The notes: a model not told the origin generated them from the letters alone. Counted from the first letter of the stretch, positions 1-8,607 are shown. The stretch is 64,000 nt of DNA from Streptomyces guryensis (GCF_021261325.1 NZ_JAJSBI010000006.1:62001-126000), one strand, 5' to 3'. A program made the numbers and translations.

Positions 1-820
1 CACTGCGGCCCACGACGACCAGGCTCGCATCGCGCGAGGCGTGTACGAGATGACGGCCGGCGCCGCCGATCGCGGCCTGGGCATGCACCTCGACGCCGGG
101 GAACTTGTCCCGCCACGGTCGCAGCGTGTCGGTCAGCGCGTGCCGCACCTGCTCGGCCAGTTCCTCGTTGAGTCCGACGTCCATGGCCGTGCCGTAGCCG
201 TAGGAGGTCGGCAGGCTCCAACCGTGGATGACCCGCAGGCCGCCTGCACGGCGCTGGGCCGCGTCGAACGCGAAGCCGATGAGCTCGTCGCCGGGGTTGT
301 CCAGGTCCAGCCCAAGCAGCACATCGCGGTACCGGGTGGTGGTGGACGTGCCGCCCGAGGCGTCCGGCAGATGCTCGTCCTGGGCGCGCTCGCCGGCCCG
401 GACGAGAACGACGGGCCGCGCGGCACGGGCCACGACGGCGAGTGAGACGGCCCCGACAAGGAACCCGGCGACCGTGCCGAGGCCCCGGGATCCGAGGGCA
501 AGCAGGTCAGCCTCCTCTGCGGCAGCCAGGAGGGCGGCGACCGGCCGGCCCCCGGTCTGCTGAATGCCGATGTCCAGCCCGGGGTGGCGGTGTGCGAGCC
601 GGGACCGCGCGTCGTGCAGCAGGGTCTTGGCCCACGCGTGCTGCGCGTCGATCAGGCCCGGGGCGGGAACTCCGGCGAGGGTCGGGAGCAGGCGGGACTC
701 CTGTTCCCAGGCGTGCACCAGAGACAGCGCCGCCCCGCGTTGAACTGCCTCGCGGGCGGCCCAGTCGGCGGCGGCGAGGCTCTGCGGTGAGCCGTCGAGG
801 CCGACGGTGATGGTGGGCAT
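1..820 (-). CDS. Universal stress protein, tandem UspA domains (3' end outside window)
   Basis: The reverse-strand frame opens MPTITVGLDGS and runs to the window edge without a stop, so the C-terminus is missing. The first Usp domain covers about residues 1-145 and carries the G-x2-G-x9-GS type nucleotide loop (GSRGLGTVAGFLVGAVS). The second begins near YRDVLLGLDLDNPGDE. Two-domain Usp proteins of about 290 residues are typical of actinomycetes and usually bind ATP in the cytoplasm during stress. The start at 820 is set by a perfect AAGGAGG six bases upstream. A GGGGCC/GGTCCC-type inverted repeat lies 59 bp before the start. The frame continues open upstream into the arcC remnant, but the ribosome site argues for this ATG. 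Confidence 0.93.
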   Translation of the reverse strand, partial: MPTITVGLDGSPQSLAAADWAAREAVQRGAALSLVHAWEQESRLLPTLAGVPAPGLIDAQHAWAKTLLHDARSRLAHRHPGLDIGIQQTGGRPVAALLAAAEEADLLALGSRGLGTVAGFLVGAVSLAVVARAARPVVLVRAGERAQDEHLPDASGGTSTTTRYRDVLLGLDLDNPGDELIGFAFDAAQRRAGGLRVIHGWSLPTSYGYGTAMDVGLNEELAEQVRHALTDTLRPWRDKFPGVEVHAQAAIGGAGRHLVHASRDASLVVVGRS

Positions 821-878
821 GTGCGGACCTCCTTCGGGGTTGCCCTGCCAGTTTCCGGGCGGCGCGAGTGAGGCAGGA

Positions 879-893
879 GGGGCCTCAGGTCCC
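879..893. promoter_or_regulatory. Inverted repeat upstream of the Usp gene (DevR/OsdR-like)
   Basis: GGGGCCT-C-AGGTCCC has seven-base arms with one mismatch and lies 59 bp upstream of the Usp start. It matches the arm pattern of repeats upstream of the flavohemoglobin, NarK, PPOX and nitroreductase genes in this window. Assignment to a DevR/OsdR-type regulator is inference. Confidence 0.45.
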
Positions 894-954
894 TGCCGGG
901 GGCCGGTCGGCCCACACCCTGCGGATGCCTGACGTCCGCTCAGGAGCCGACGCT

Positions 955-1423
955 TCTCAGGCCGGGGCAGGGCGGGCCGGACCAGAGTGCCGGAGCGGCC
1001 GTGCACGATCTCGTACGCCGCGTCCAGGGCGCCGATCGCGGCCAGGCCCCCGGTACGTTCGACGAACCGGGCGTCCGCCGCGGCCCTGGGCCCCATCGAG
1101 CCGGTGCGCGAGCCGGGAAGCCGGCCCGGCGCAGCTCGGCGGGAGCGGCGTCAAGGACGGGCCGCTGCTTCGGTGTGCCGAAGTCGGCGTAGACGTTCGG
1201 CACGTCCGTGAGGATGAGCAGGAAGTCGGCCTTGAGGTCCTCGGCGAGCAGGGCGGCTGCCAGGTCCTTGTCGACGACGGCCTCGGCGCCGCTGAGGGCG
1301 CCGGTGTCCTGGTCGGCGGCGACAAGGACGCCTCTGCCGCCGGCGCAGATCACCAATGTCCCCGTCCCCGCCGGAAACGGCGTGCGCGCCAGGGGGACGG
1401 CTCTGCGAGAGCCCGTGGCCGCA
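955..1423 (-). pseudogene. arcC: Carbamate kinase remnant (5'-truncated and frameshifted)
   Basis: The reverse strand encodes a clear carbamate kinase C-terminal half: GTLVICAGGRGVLVAAD, then AVVDKDLAAALLAEDLKADF, LLILTDVPNVYADFGTPKQR and APAELRRAGFPA. At about 1103-1115 the frame breaks. The rest (GSMGPRAAADARFVERTGG, AAIGALDAAYEIVHGRSGTL) continues in another frame. The N-terminal ~180 residues with the carbamoyl-phosphate site are absent. The family makes ATP from carbamoyl phosphate in the arginine deiminase pathway, so this remnant cannot be active. The tail frame has no stop and runs in phase into the Usp gene. No arcA or arcB is in view. Confidence 0.85.
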
Positions 1424-1728
1424 CGTGGGTCGTCGGCTGCGTGCCTGCGCGACGCGCAGCCGCGCGGCACGTCCCCCGTCCCGATGCGCCTGCCGCGTAC
1501 CTCGCGGCGGCGGACAGGGCCGCAGGGGAGACTCCACGGCGCCGCACGGCCCCACGGTCCGGGCGGGCCATGGGGCCGGAGTTCCCCGACCCACGGGGCC
1601 ATGTGGCCCCTCTTCCGCCCAACGCCCCGAAACGGCACGGAAACACGGGGGGACGACTGCTACACAGAAGGTCGCCGCCCATTCGACGCGGCGGTCTTCG
1701 CACCCCATTCCCCCGCCCGGGAGGCTCC
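1424..1728. other. Intergenic region upstream of the flavohemoglobin gene
   Basis: About 300 bp with no convincing gene on either strand. It contains the perfect repeat at 1595-1610 and, at 1560-1580, further partial GGGCC/GGCCC pieces. The sequence between 1620 and 1728 is the presumed hmp leader. No clear -35/-10 pair was recognised. Confidence 0.5.
1595..1610. promoter_or_regulatory. Perfect inverted repeat upstream of hmp
   Basis: GGGGCCA-TG-TGGCCCC is a perfect seven-base-arm repeat with a two-base spacer, 118 bp upstream of the flavohemoglobin start. It shares its core with repeats upstream of Usp, NarK and PPOX genes. DevR/OsdR-type control is inferred from gene content, not shown. 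Confidence 0.5.
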
Positions 1729-2943
1729 ATGCTGTCCGCAGAATCCGCCGCTGTGGTACGTGCCACCCTGCCCGCCGTGGCCGGAGCGCTCGACGAGATC
1801 ACGACGCGCTTCTACGGGGCGATGTTCCGGGACCGGCCGGAACTGCTCGACGGAACGTTCAACCGCGGCAACCAGGCCAGCGGCGGCCAGCGGCGCGCAC
1901 TGGCAGGCTCCATAGCCGGGTTCGCAACCGCTCTGCTGGCGGACCCGGACGCCCGGCCCGACGCCCTGCCGGCCCGGATCGCGCACAAGCACGCGGCCGT
2001 CGGGGTCACCGACGACCAGTACACGATCGTGCACAAGTACCTGTTCGCCGCCATAGCCGAGACCCTGGGCGACGCCGTCACCCCGGAGGTGGCGGCCGCC
2101 TGGGACGAGGTGTACTGGCTGATGGCCGGCGCCCTGATCGGCCGGGAGGCGCGCCTCTACCAGGACGCGGGCGTCGAGCCGGGCCGGACCTGGCGGCAGT
2201 GGACGGTCGTCGAGCGCCGCACCGAAACCGCCGACGTGGTGTCCTTCCTGCTCCGCCCGGCCGACGGCCGACCGGCGCCGCGGGCACGGGCGGGCCAGTA
2301 CGTGAGCGTGCGGGTGCTCATGCCGGACGGGGTCCACCAACTGCGTCAGTACAGCCTGTCCTCGGACCCGGACAGGGAGCTGCGGCGCATCACCGTCAAG
2401 CGGGTCGCCGGCACTTCCGGCACCCCGGACGGCGAGGTCTCCCACCTGCTCCACGACCACATGCGCGAGGGAGCCGAACTGACCCTCTCCGCACCCTTCG
2501 GAGACGTGTTCCTCGACGGCCCCGCCGTCGGCACCGACCCGCTGGTGCTGGTCTCGGCGGGCATCGGCTGCACCCCCATGACTGGCATCCTGGCCCATCT
2601 CGAAGCGGGCGGCTCCACCCGCCAGGTGCTCGTCCTGCACGCCGACCGCTCCCCCGCCGACCACGCCCTGCGCACCGAGACCCGCGAGCTCGTCGAGCAA
2701 CTCCCGGACGCCCGTGCGCTGTTCTGGTACGAGCGTCCCGGCGCCGAGGAGCCCGACGCCCGCGAAGGCCTCATGGACCTCTCCGGAGTCGAACTGCCCG
2801 ACGGTGCCACGGTGTTCCTGTGCGGCCCGGTGCCCTTCATGCGCGACGTCCGCGCCCAGCTGCTCGGCGCCGGGATTCCGGCACGGCGCATCCGGTACGA
2901 GGTCTTCGGCCCCGACCTGTGGCTGCCCGCCGGCGCGGCCTGA
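1729..2943 (+). CDS. hmp: Flavohemoglobin / nitric oxide dioxygenase
   Basis: A 404-residue protein, the normal length for this family. A globin domain (about 1-135) has the proximal-His region IAHKHAAVGV and YTIVHKYLFAAI. A ferredoxin-reductase FAD domain follows (about 150-260) with RQYSLSS, then an NAD(P)H domain (about 265-404) with LVSAGIGCTPM and FLCGPVPFMR. The enzyme oxidises NO to nitrate with O2 and NAD(P)H in the cytoplasm. The ATG at 1729 follows GGGAGG; the same frame stays open far upstream, but the globin homology begins here. An HPF-like gene follows after 33 bp, probably in the same operon. Nearby hemerythrin, NarK and PPOX genes fit a nitrosative / low-oxygen role. Confidence 0.93.
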   Translation: MLSAESAAVVRATLPAVAGALDEITTRFYGAMFRDRPELLDGTFNRGNQASGGQRRALAGSIAGFATALLADPDARPDALPARIAHKHAAVGVTDDQYTIVHKYLFAAIAETLGDAVTPEVAAAWDEVYWLMAGALIGREARLYQDAGVEPGRTWRQWTVVERRTETADVVSFLLRPADGRPAPRARAGQYVSVRVLMPDGVHQLRQYSLSSDPDRELRRITVKRVAGTSGTPDGEVSHLLHDHMREGAELTLSAPFGDVFLDGPAVGTDPLVLVSAGIGCTPMTGILAHLEAGGSTRQVLVLHADRSPADHALRTETRELVEQLPDARALFWYERPGAEEPDAREGLMDLSGVELPDGATVFLCGPVPFMRDVRAQLLGAGIPARRIRYEVFGPDLWLPAGAA

Positions 2944-2976
2944 ACCGCACTGCGAACTTCCAGGAAAGGATCCACG

Positions 2977-3354
2977 ATGACGAGCGACAACTCCCAGGCC
3001 GCACCCGCGGTGCGGCTGCGTTTCGACGGCCCGGTGGACCAGGAGACCCTCAGCTACGCCCGCACGAAGATCGACGCCGTCGTCGGCCGTTCCGGCCTGC
3101 CCGCGATCACCGGTGAGGTACGGATCGTGCGGGCGGCCATCCGTCATGCCGACCGCCCCTGGCTGGCCACGGCCGACCTGCACGTCGGCGGGCGGCAGGT
3201 GGTGGTCCTCGCCGAGGAGTCCACCGGCCGGGAGGTCGTGGACCTGCTCCAGGACCGGCTGCGCCGCCAGACCGACAAGGCCGCCCATGCCTGGGACGAC
3301 GGCCACCGGACCGAGGCGCCACCGTGGCGCGGCGGCGGTCAGCAGTCGGCGTAG
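2977..3354 (+). CDS. HPF/S30EA-like ribosome-associated protein, short form
   Basis: 125 residues. Residues ~10-100 fit the ribosome hibernation factor (HPF/RaiA, formerly sigma-54 modulation) N-terminal fold. There is a VRLRFDGPVDQETLSYARTK helix, an RIVRAAIRHADRPWLATADL strand pair, VGGRQVVVLAEEST, and a terminal helix VVDLLQDRLRRQ. The C-terminal HPF dimerisation domain is absent. Actinobacterial dormancy regulons include HPF-like proteins, such as the hypoxia-linked MSMEG_3935 / RafH family. The gene sits directly behind hmp, and an AGGAAAGGA site precedes its ATG. The role in stabilising idle ribosomes is inferred from fold and context. Confidence 0.6.
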   Translation: MTSDNSQAAPAVRLRFDGPVDQETLSYARTKIDAVVGRSGLPAITGEVRIVRAAIRHADRPWLATADLHVGGRQVVVLAEESTGREVVDLLQDRLRRQTDKAAHAWDDGHRTEAPPWRGGGQQSA

Positions 3355-3449
3355 GGCCTCAGTGGGCGGTGTGCATCGTGAAGTTGCTGGTCGCGCATCT
3401 GGTGTGCGTGGGCTTCGGGTTGTTCTGGCTGCTTGCGGGCAGATGACCC

Positions 3450-3484
3450 CCGTCAAGATCACCGGTCAGCGGTGATCTTGACGG
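3450..3484. terminator. Stem-loop terminator downstream of the hmp operon
   Basis: Perfect 14-bp arms (CCGTCAAGATCACC and its complement) enclose a 7-base loop. It lies between the plus-strand hmp/HPF unit and the 3' end of the minus-strand monooxygenase, so it can serve both directions. No U-tract follows, as is usual in Streptomyces. Confidence 0.75.
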
Positions 3485-3532
3485 TTCGCCAGGACCAGCA
3501 GGGCCCTCCCGGGCGGTGGCACCAGGGATCGG

Positions 3533-4752
3533 CTAGGCCCCCAGCCCTGTCCGCTCGGCCCATTCGATGCGGTGGGCGAACATCCAGTCGAGGGAGTCGA
3601 CGCCGTCCTTGGCCGCCTTGCGCAGGAAGCAGGGGGTGAGCAGCCGGACGACCAGCCGGGTCAGGCCACCCGCCGCCTTGTCGCTGCTCGTCTTCGCACC
3701 GTACTCGACGACCCGTTCGACGCGCTGGCGCCGCCGGTCGTGGAAGGCGGCGAGTGCGCGGTCGGTGTCCGGGATGTTGCGCAGGCAGACGGCCAGTGTG
3801 GCGGCGTCCTCGACGGCCATGGACACGCCCTGACCGGACGAGGACGCCACCGCGTGTGCCGCGTCTCCGATGATCACCATGCTGTCCCGGTGCCAGCGCG
3901 GCACGGACGGCATGTCGTACTGGTTGAACACGGGCACCAGGCCGGCGTCGGCGGTCGCGGCGACGATCCGCGCGGCCGGTGTACGGTCCGCGGCGAGCAG
4001 GGACACGAGGCGGTCGCGGGAGTGCGCAGCGAGATCGGTCCTGGTCGCCTCGTTCCGCTGCGGAACGTTTGCGAACCACCAGATCTCCCCGTCCGGCGCG
4101 ACAGATATCCGAAGAACGCATGCTTCCCGAAGATCATGTTGTATGTGCCCGGCCGGACGTTCAGCTCGGCCGACAGCGCCTGGTTGGTCACGAACCCGCC
4201 CAGCCCCACGATGCCCAGGTAGCGGGCCTTCGGTGCACCCGGGTCGATGATCTGCCGGGTCCGCGAGTGGATCCCGTCGGCGCCGACCAGCACGTCCGCG
4301 TCGAGCACCGTCCCGTCCGCGAACTTTGCGCGTACCCGGCCGTCCTGGGTCATACTCGCGTCAGCCAGGCGCTTTCCATACTCGTAGGGCACACCCCTGC
4401 GCACCGCTTCGGCATTCAGGACGCGGTACAGGTCGCGCCGCTTGATGCTGTGCGTCACGGTGCCGTCGGGCAGCGCGCCACCGATCGGCATCGCGGCGAT
4501 GTGCTTGTTCGTGCTGGTGGCGAACGACAGCGTGGGAGTGGGGTGGCCCGTGCCGGTCACCAGGTTGTGCGCCCCCACCAGCGAGAGCGCGGACAGCCCA
4601 TTCACCGCCACGGTCAGGTAGGCGCCGATCTGCTCGGCCGCCGCTTCCGTGTGCCTTTCGCACACGATCGGCTCCATGCCGGCATTCTGCAATGCCATCG
4701 CCGTCACCGGACCGGCAATGCCGCCCCCGATGACCAGGATTCTCTTCACCAT
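3533..4752 (-). pseudogene. FAD-dependent monooxygenase (single-base frameshift)
   Basis: An aromatic-hydroxylase-type flavoprotein (UbiH/TetX class) of about 405 residues, read from ATG 4752 behind TAGGAGG. The N-terminal part has the FAD loop VIGGGIAGPVTAMALQNAG. The mid-part has VLVGADGIHSRTRQ (DG motif), and the C-terminal part has VIIGDAAHAVASSSGQGVS (GD motif). The frame breaks near 4095: after FFGYLSR the expected PDGEIWWF reads only if one C is restored, and all later motifs are in that second frame. It is therefore either a recent pseudogene or a sequence error. It is divergent from a MarR regulator that probably controls it. The substrate is unknown. Confidence 0.85.
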
Positions 4753-4801
4753 GGCGACCTCCTACGGCGCGACCAGTCGGACTGGACCGATCCCACGAAT
4801 C

Positions 4802-4861
4802 TCAAGTATCTTGACAGTCGAGACATATTTAGCTTGATGGTCGAGGTACTTGAATGTCAAG
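4802..4861. promoter_or_regulatory. MarR/monooxygenase divergent operator with CTTGA repeats
   Basis: The 101-bp divergent promoter has two perfect small palindromes. TCAAG-TAT-CTTGA is at 4802-4814 and CTTGA-ATG-TCAAG at 4849-4861. Between them lie direct repeats CTTGACAGTCGAG and CTTGATGGTCGAG. The ATG of the marR gene is the spacer of the second palindrome, so bound protein would cover the start codon. There is no ribosome site upstream of that ATG, which suggests a leaderless transcript. Binding by the adjacent MarR protein is inference. Confidence 0.6.
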
Positions 4862-5339
4862 AGAATCGCTGGAGGAACTGCGCACCCGTCTCGGGGAGGA
4901 GTCGCAGGCGTACCAGGCCGCGGTGGACGCCGTCGACGCGACCGCTGCCGCCCGCCTTGGCGTCAACCGGACCGATCTGCGCTGCCTGGAGATCCTCCTC
5001 GGGCAGGAGAGCGTGCCCCCCAGCCGGCTCAGCGCCGCACTCGGCCTCACCACCGGCAGCGTGACCGCGATGCTCGACCGCCTTGAACGCCTCGGATACC
5101 TGACCCGCACCCCCGACCCGGACGACCGTCGCAGGACACAGGTCCGCATCACCCCCTCCGCGGCACACCTGGCCCGGGAGATCTACGAGCCCATCGCCGA
5201 GGACGGCGCCACCGAAGTCGCCGCCTACACCGCCGACGAACTCGCCGCGATCCTGGACTTCCTGCACCGCGCCCGAGTCCTCCAGGAACGCCACCGCGCC
5301 CGCATCGAAGCCATGCCACCGGTTCACCACCACGGTTGA
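4854..5339 (+). CDS. MarR-family transcriptional regulator
   Basis: 161 residues, the usual MarR length. The winged helix-turn-helix lies at about 45-110: PPSRLSAALGLTTGSVTAMLDRL, then the wing GYLTRTPDPDDRRRTQVRIT with its conserved D-DRR. Flanking helices form the dimer interface. MarR proteins usually bind palindromes in a divergent promoter and release DNA on binding phenolic or lipophilic ligands. Here the divergent neighbour is the FAD monooxygenase, the likely target. The ATG at 4854 lies inside an inverted repeat and has no ribosome site, so translation is probably leaderless. Confidence 0.9.
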   Translation: MSRESLEELRTRLGEESQAYQAAVDAVDATAAARLGVNRTDLRCLEILLGQESVPPSRLSAALGLTTGSVTAMLDRLERLGYLTRTPDPDDRRRTQVRITPSAAHLAREIYEPIAEDGATEVAAYTADELAAILDFLHRARVLQERHRARIEAMPPVHHHG

Positions 5340-5748
5340 CCGGGCTCACGGCGTCGGCGCCTGTCAGGAAGCCCCAGTCATCTACCTGTCTGACTGGCCG
5401 TTCAGTCCTTCCCATGTGATCAACTACGTCGCGGGCCTGGTGTGCGCGGGTTTCATGATGCTCAGGCTGGTCGCGTGGCGCATGGCTCCGGTGGAGATCG
5501 TCGAGCGGCCGTATCGGGTTCCACCTGATGGGGGGACGGTTCGGCGACTACCGCGACTGGGACGCCATCGACAGCTGGGGGTCCGGCATTGCCGACGAGC
5601 TGGCTCGCGGTTGAGGGAACTCCCGAGCCGGAGGTGCTCCACGCAGACGGAAGACATCGGCAGCCGAAGGCGAGCGGGGCGGAACGCGAATGATGAGGCC
5701 GCTGCGGATGCTGTCCTGCAGAGCGGCCCGCCCGGGGCAGTTGGCGTG
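5340..5748. other. Gene-poor region with an unplaced coding remnant
   Basis: No intact gene was recognised. On the plus strand two short stretches look protein-like: one around 5416-5520 (GLVCAGFMMLRLV, ending PYRVP) and one at about 5525-5608 (MGGRFGDYRDWDAIDSWGSG, then IADELARG and a stop). They are in different frames, which suggests a decayed tail of a single gene. The family was not identified. Confidence 0.35.
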
Positions 5749-6230
5749 TCATGACTCCGGCTCGGTGTCGATCCCGGGTGGCTCGTGGAGGGCGTTGTGC
5801 ACCGTGCGGTGCGAGGCCACGGCCGGCAGAGCAGCCCTGCGCTGCGCGGAGAGCCCGGGCGGCGGCACGACCACACGTGCAGGGAGGCGACTCGGGCCGG
5901 GCGGTCGGTGGCCATGGTGAACTCTGTGCGGACGCGTAGTCCGGTCCGGGGCAGGCCGTACCGGTGGAGACAACGACCCGCGCAGAAAGCGACGCGGGTG
6001 GCCAGGGAGGCCGCGAAGAGTTCGGTGGGGATGGGAGCGGTGTCCGTACCGCCCGCCTCGACGGGCTGGTCGACCTTGAGCCGGTGTCCGCGGATGTCCA
6101 GGGTGCAGACGTCGTGGTCGTTGTGCGTGACCTCGAAACGGTGCACGTCCGCGTTGTCGTTGTGCGGCTGGTTCGTACTCGGGGACTGCGGTGCGCCGGT
6201 CCCGGCCTGGCCCTTCTCGCTGATGCACAC
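5749..6230 (-). pseudogene. OsmC-family protein (frameshifted)
   Basis: OsmC/Ohr-fold protein of about 160 residues. Visible parts are FEVTHNDHDVCTLDIRGHRL, VEAGGTDTAPIPTELFAASL (the conserved G-D-x-P-T-E-L-F/LxxSL segment) and YGLPRTGLRVRTEFTMATDR. After ASLHV the frame breaks at about 5868-5873. The expected ending VVVPPPGLSAQRRAALPAVA and TEPES-stop is in the neighbouring frame. OsmC proteins reduce organic hydroperoxides or related sulfur species through two cysteines; a Cys sits in the helix AFCAGRCLHRYG. The GTG at 6230 follows GGAAGG. A CsoR/CstR-type repeat lies about 100 bp upstream. It may be a decayed gene or a one-base sequence error. Confidence 0.75.
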
Positions 6231-6330
6231 GGTTGTCACCTTCCAGTCGACCTCGGAGGGTGCGGTGCATCCAGGGGCCGAGAGGGTGCGGCGAGGGCCG
6301 TTCGCCCCTCCTCCGGAACACCTCGGCGGT

Positions 6331-6346
6331 ATACCCTGCCGGGTAT
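6331..6346. promoter_or_regulatory. CsoR/CstR-type inverted repeat
   Basis: ATACCC-TGCC-GGGTAT is a perfect six-base-arm repeat in the divergent region between the OsmC gene and the response regulator. CsoR/RcnR-family repressors, including the persulfide sensor CstR, use operators with TACC-C...G-GGTA halves. No csoR gene is in the window, so the link is inference. Confidence 0.45.
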
Positions 6347-6484
6347 TCATCGCGGGCTCTGACGTATGGGCCGGCCCCGGCGGTTGTGCCGAAAAACGGG
6401 ACGAACGGCCCTGCCCCCGGGGCCGGACAAGGACGCAGGCTGGGAGGCGAGACGACGTAGTCGATCCCCTCGTCAGGGAGACGG

Positions 6485-7198
6485 GTGCCGGGCGTGAACC
6501 CCGAGGCCACAGGCGCGACCGAGGAGACGCGGGTGCTGGTCGTGGAAGACGACCGGGGCATCGCGGAGTCCCTGGTGCGTGGTCTGCGGCAGGCCGGCTA
6601 CGCGGTCGACGACGTGCGGACCGGGCGGGCCGCGCTGACGGCTCCCTCCCCCGATGTGGTGCTGCTCGATCTGGGGCTGCCGGACATCGACGGGGTCGAG
6701 GTGTGCCGGCGGCTGCGGGCCCGGTCCAATGCGGCGATCATCGCCGTGACCGCCCGGGGTGAGGAGGCGGACCGTGTGGTCGCCCTGGACGAGGGGGCCG
6801 ACGACTATCTGGTCAAGCCGTTCGGGCTGGCCGAACTGCTGGCGCGGATCCGGGCGGTGCTGCGCCGTCGGCGCCCGGCGCAGCCGGAGATCCTGCGGCA
6901 CGGGCCGCTCACGCTCGACCTGCGCACCCGCCAGGTCTCCGTCGACGGCCGTGCGGTCGCTCTGACGCTGAAGGAGTTCTCCGTTCTGGAGTGCCTGGCC
7001 GCCGACCCCGGCCGGGTGGTGAGCCGGCGGCAGATCCTGGAGCGGGCGTGGGACGCCCACTGGTACGGGCCCACGAAGGTGCTCGACGTGCATGTCGCGG
7101 CGCTGCGCCGCAAGCTCGGGGTACCGGGGCTGATCGAGACGGTGTACGGGCACGGCTTCCGGCTCGGAGTGGCGCAGGAGTCCCAGGAGCAGCCGTGA
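6485..7198 (+). CDS. Response regulator, OmpR family
   Basis: 237 residues. The receiver domain (about 17-130) has the acidic pair VVEDD, the phospho-acceptor Asp in VVLLDLGLPDIDG, the Thr in VTARG, and Lys in DDYLVKPFG. The C-terminal winged helix (about 140-230) has the recognition helix KVLDVHVAALRRKLG and the wing VYGHGFRL. The kinase gene overlaps its stop codon (GTGA), so the two form one operon. The start is a GTG after GGGAGACG; an inner GTG nine bases later is possible. Targets are unknown. The downstream ApbE/ferredoxin string is a plausible one. Confidence 0.92.
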   Translation: MPGVNPEATGATEETRVLVVEDDRGIAESLVRGLRQAGYAVDDVRTGRAALTAPSPDVVLLDLGLPDIDGVEVCRRLRARSNAAIIAVTARGEEADRVVALDEGADDYLVKPFGLAELLARIRAVLRRRRPAQPEILRHGPLTLDLRTRQVSVDGRAVALTLKEFSVLECLAADPGRVVSRRQILERAWDAHWYGPTKVLDVHVAALRRKLGVPGLIETVYGHGFRLGVAQESQEQP

Positions 7199-8607
7199 CC
7201 CGCCGGATCGCCTGGACGCTGCTGGCTCTGACCTCCGTGCTGCTGGTGCTGGCGGTCGTACCGCTGGCGGTCTCGATGACGGCGCGCGAGCGAGTCGCCT
7301 ACCGCGACAACCAGCGGGCGGCCACCCGCGTGATCGCCGCGGCCTCCGAGGAACGTCTCTCGGACCACAAGCCGGCGACCGCCATGCGTCAGGAACTGGA
7401 CACCGCGGCCCGGGCCGGGGACTGCGCCGCGGTGTACGACGCCTCCGCGCACCTGGTGGCCAGTACGCCCTGCACGGCGGCGCAGGGCGAGGAGGCGGCG
7501 GAGCTGGTGGGAAGGGTGCTGTCCGGGCACGAGCCGGAGCCGCCGGAAAACGAGGGCCGGCTGCTGGCCGCGGAACCGGCCGGTGAGGTGCGCCGGCCCG
7601 CGGGAGCGGTCGTCCTGGCCCGCTCCGCGGCCCCGCTGGACACCCGGATCGCCACGATCTGGGGCTGGTCCGCCGCGATCGGTGCCGCGGGACTGGCCGC
7701 CTCCGTGCTGCTCTCCTTCCGCCTCGCCCGCTGGGTCGGCCGTCCCCTCTCGACACTCGACGCAAGCGCCCGGCGGCTGGGCGAGGGCGAACTCGACGAA
7801 CGGGCCGACGTCGGCGGCGGACCGCCGGAGGTAGGCCGGCTGGCCGCCACCTTCAACACCATGGCGGCCCGCACGGAAGCCCTGGTGCACGGCCACCGTG
7901 CCGTGATCGCCGATGTGTCCCACCAGCTGCGCACCCCACTGGCCGCGCTGCGGCTGCGTCTGGACGTCCTCGCCGCCGGCGCCGACGACAGCACCGCCGC
8001 CGAAGTGGCAGCCGCCCAGGAGGAGATCGCCCGGCTGTCCCGGCTGGTCGACGGGCTCCTGGCGGTCGCGCGCGCCGAACAGGCGACACCCCGCCCGACC
8101 GCCGTGCGGGTCGCCGAGGTCATGGCCGAGCGGGTGGCCGCCTGGTCGCCCGTGGCGGAGGAGCGCGGGGTGCAGCTGAGCACCGTGTCCGCGGGACCGG
8201 CACTGATCGTCGCGCTGGGCGCGGGCCACCTGGAGCAGATCCTCGACAACCTGATCGCCAACGCGGTGGAGGCCGTGCCCGCCGGCGGGAGCATCACCCT
8301 CGACCACCGCGCGGCGGGCAACGCGGCCCGGGTGCTCGTGCGGGACGACGGGCCGGGGATGACGGCCGAGGCGAAGGCGGTCGCCTTCCGCCGGTTCGGC
8401 AACCCCGAGGCCAGGGGCAGCGGCCTGGGGCTGGCCATCGTCCACCGGCTGGTCACCGCCAACGGCGGCACGGCACACCTCGAGGACACCCCGGGGGGCG
8501 GGCTGACCGTCGTACTGGATCTGCCACTGTGGCCGGAGCGCGGGCACGAGCGGGGGGTCTCGTCCAGATCCTCACCGGTGGAACGGACGGCGGATCAGGA
8601 CCGGTAG
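7195..8607 (+). CDS. Membrane sensor histidine kinase (HAMP-HisKA-HATPase)
   Basis: 470 residues. TM1 is at about 5-27 (LLALTSVLLVLAVVPLAV). An extracytoplasmic sensor of about 130 residues contains two cysteines (GDCAAV and STPCTA). TM2 is at about 160-180, followed by HAMP (RPLSTLDASARRLGEGELDE). The H-box is ADVSHQLRTPLAALRLRLDV, the N-box LEQILDNLIANAVEAV, and the G-boxes DDGPGM and GLGLAIVHRL. It is translationally coupled to the OmpR regulator by a 4-bp overlap. The two sensor cysteines could be redox-active or form a disulfide; this is inference. Confidence 0.92.
   Translation: MTRRIAWTLLALTSVLLVLAVVPLAVSMTARERVAYRDNQRAATRVIAAASEERLSDHKPATAMRQELDTAARAGDCAAVYDASAHLVASTPCTAAQGEEAAELVGRVLSGHEPEPPENEGRLLAAEPAGEVRRPAGAVVLARSAAPLDTRIATIWGWSAAIGAAGLAASVLLSFRLARWVGRPLSTLDASARRLGEGELDERADVGGGPPEVGRLAATFNTMAARTEALVHGHRAVIADVSHQLRTPLAALRLRLDVLAAGADDSTAAEVAAAQEEIARLSRLVDGLLAVARAEQATPRPTAVRVAEVMAERVAAWSPVAEERGVQLSTVSAGPALIVALGAGHLEQILDNLIANAVEAVPAGGSITLDHRAAGNAARVLVRDDGPGMTAEAKAVAFRRFGNPEARGSGLGLAIVHRLVTANGGTAHLEDTPGGGLTVVLDLPLWPERGHERGVSSRSSPVERTADQDR

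Noticed and set aside
3378..3446. 22-residue open frame starting GTG ahead of the terminator
   Set aside because: No ribosome site and no recognisable family.
6485..8607. OmpR/HK pair as the missing OsdR/OsdK dormancy system
   Set aside because: The regulator has an OmpR winged helix, not a NarL/LuxR HTH, and the kinase lacks GAF domains.
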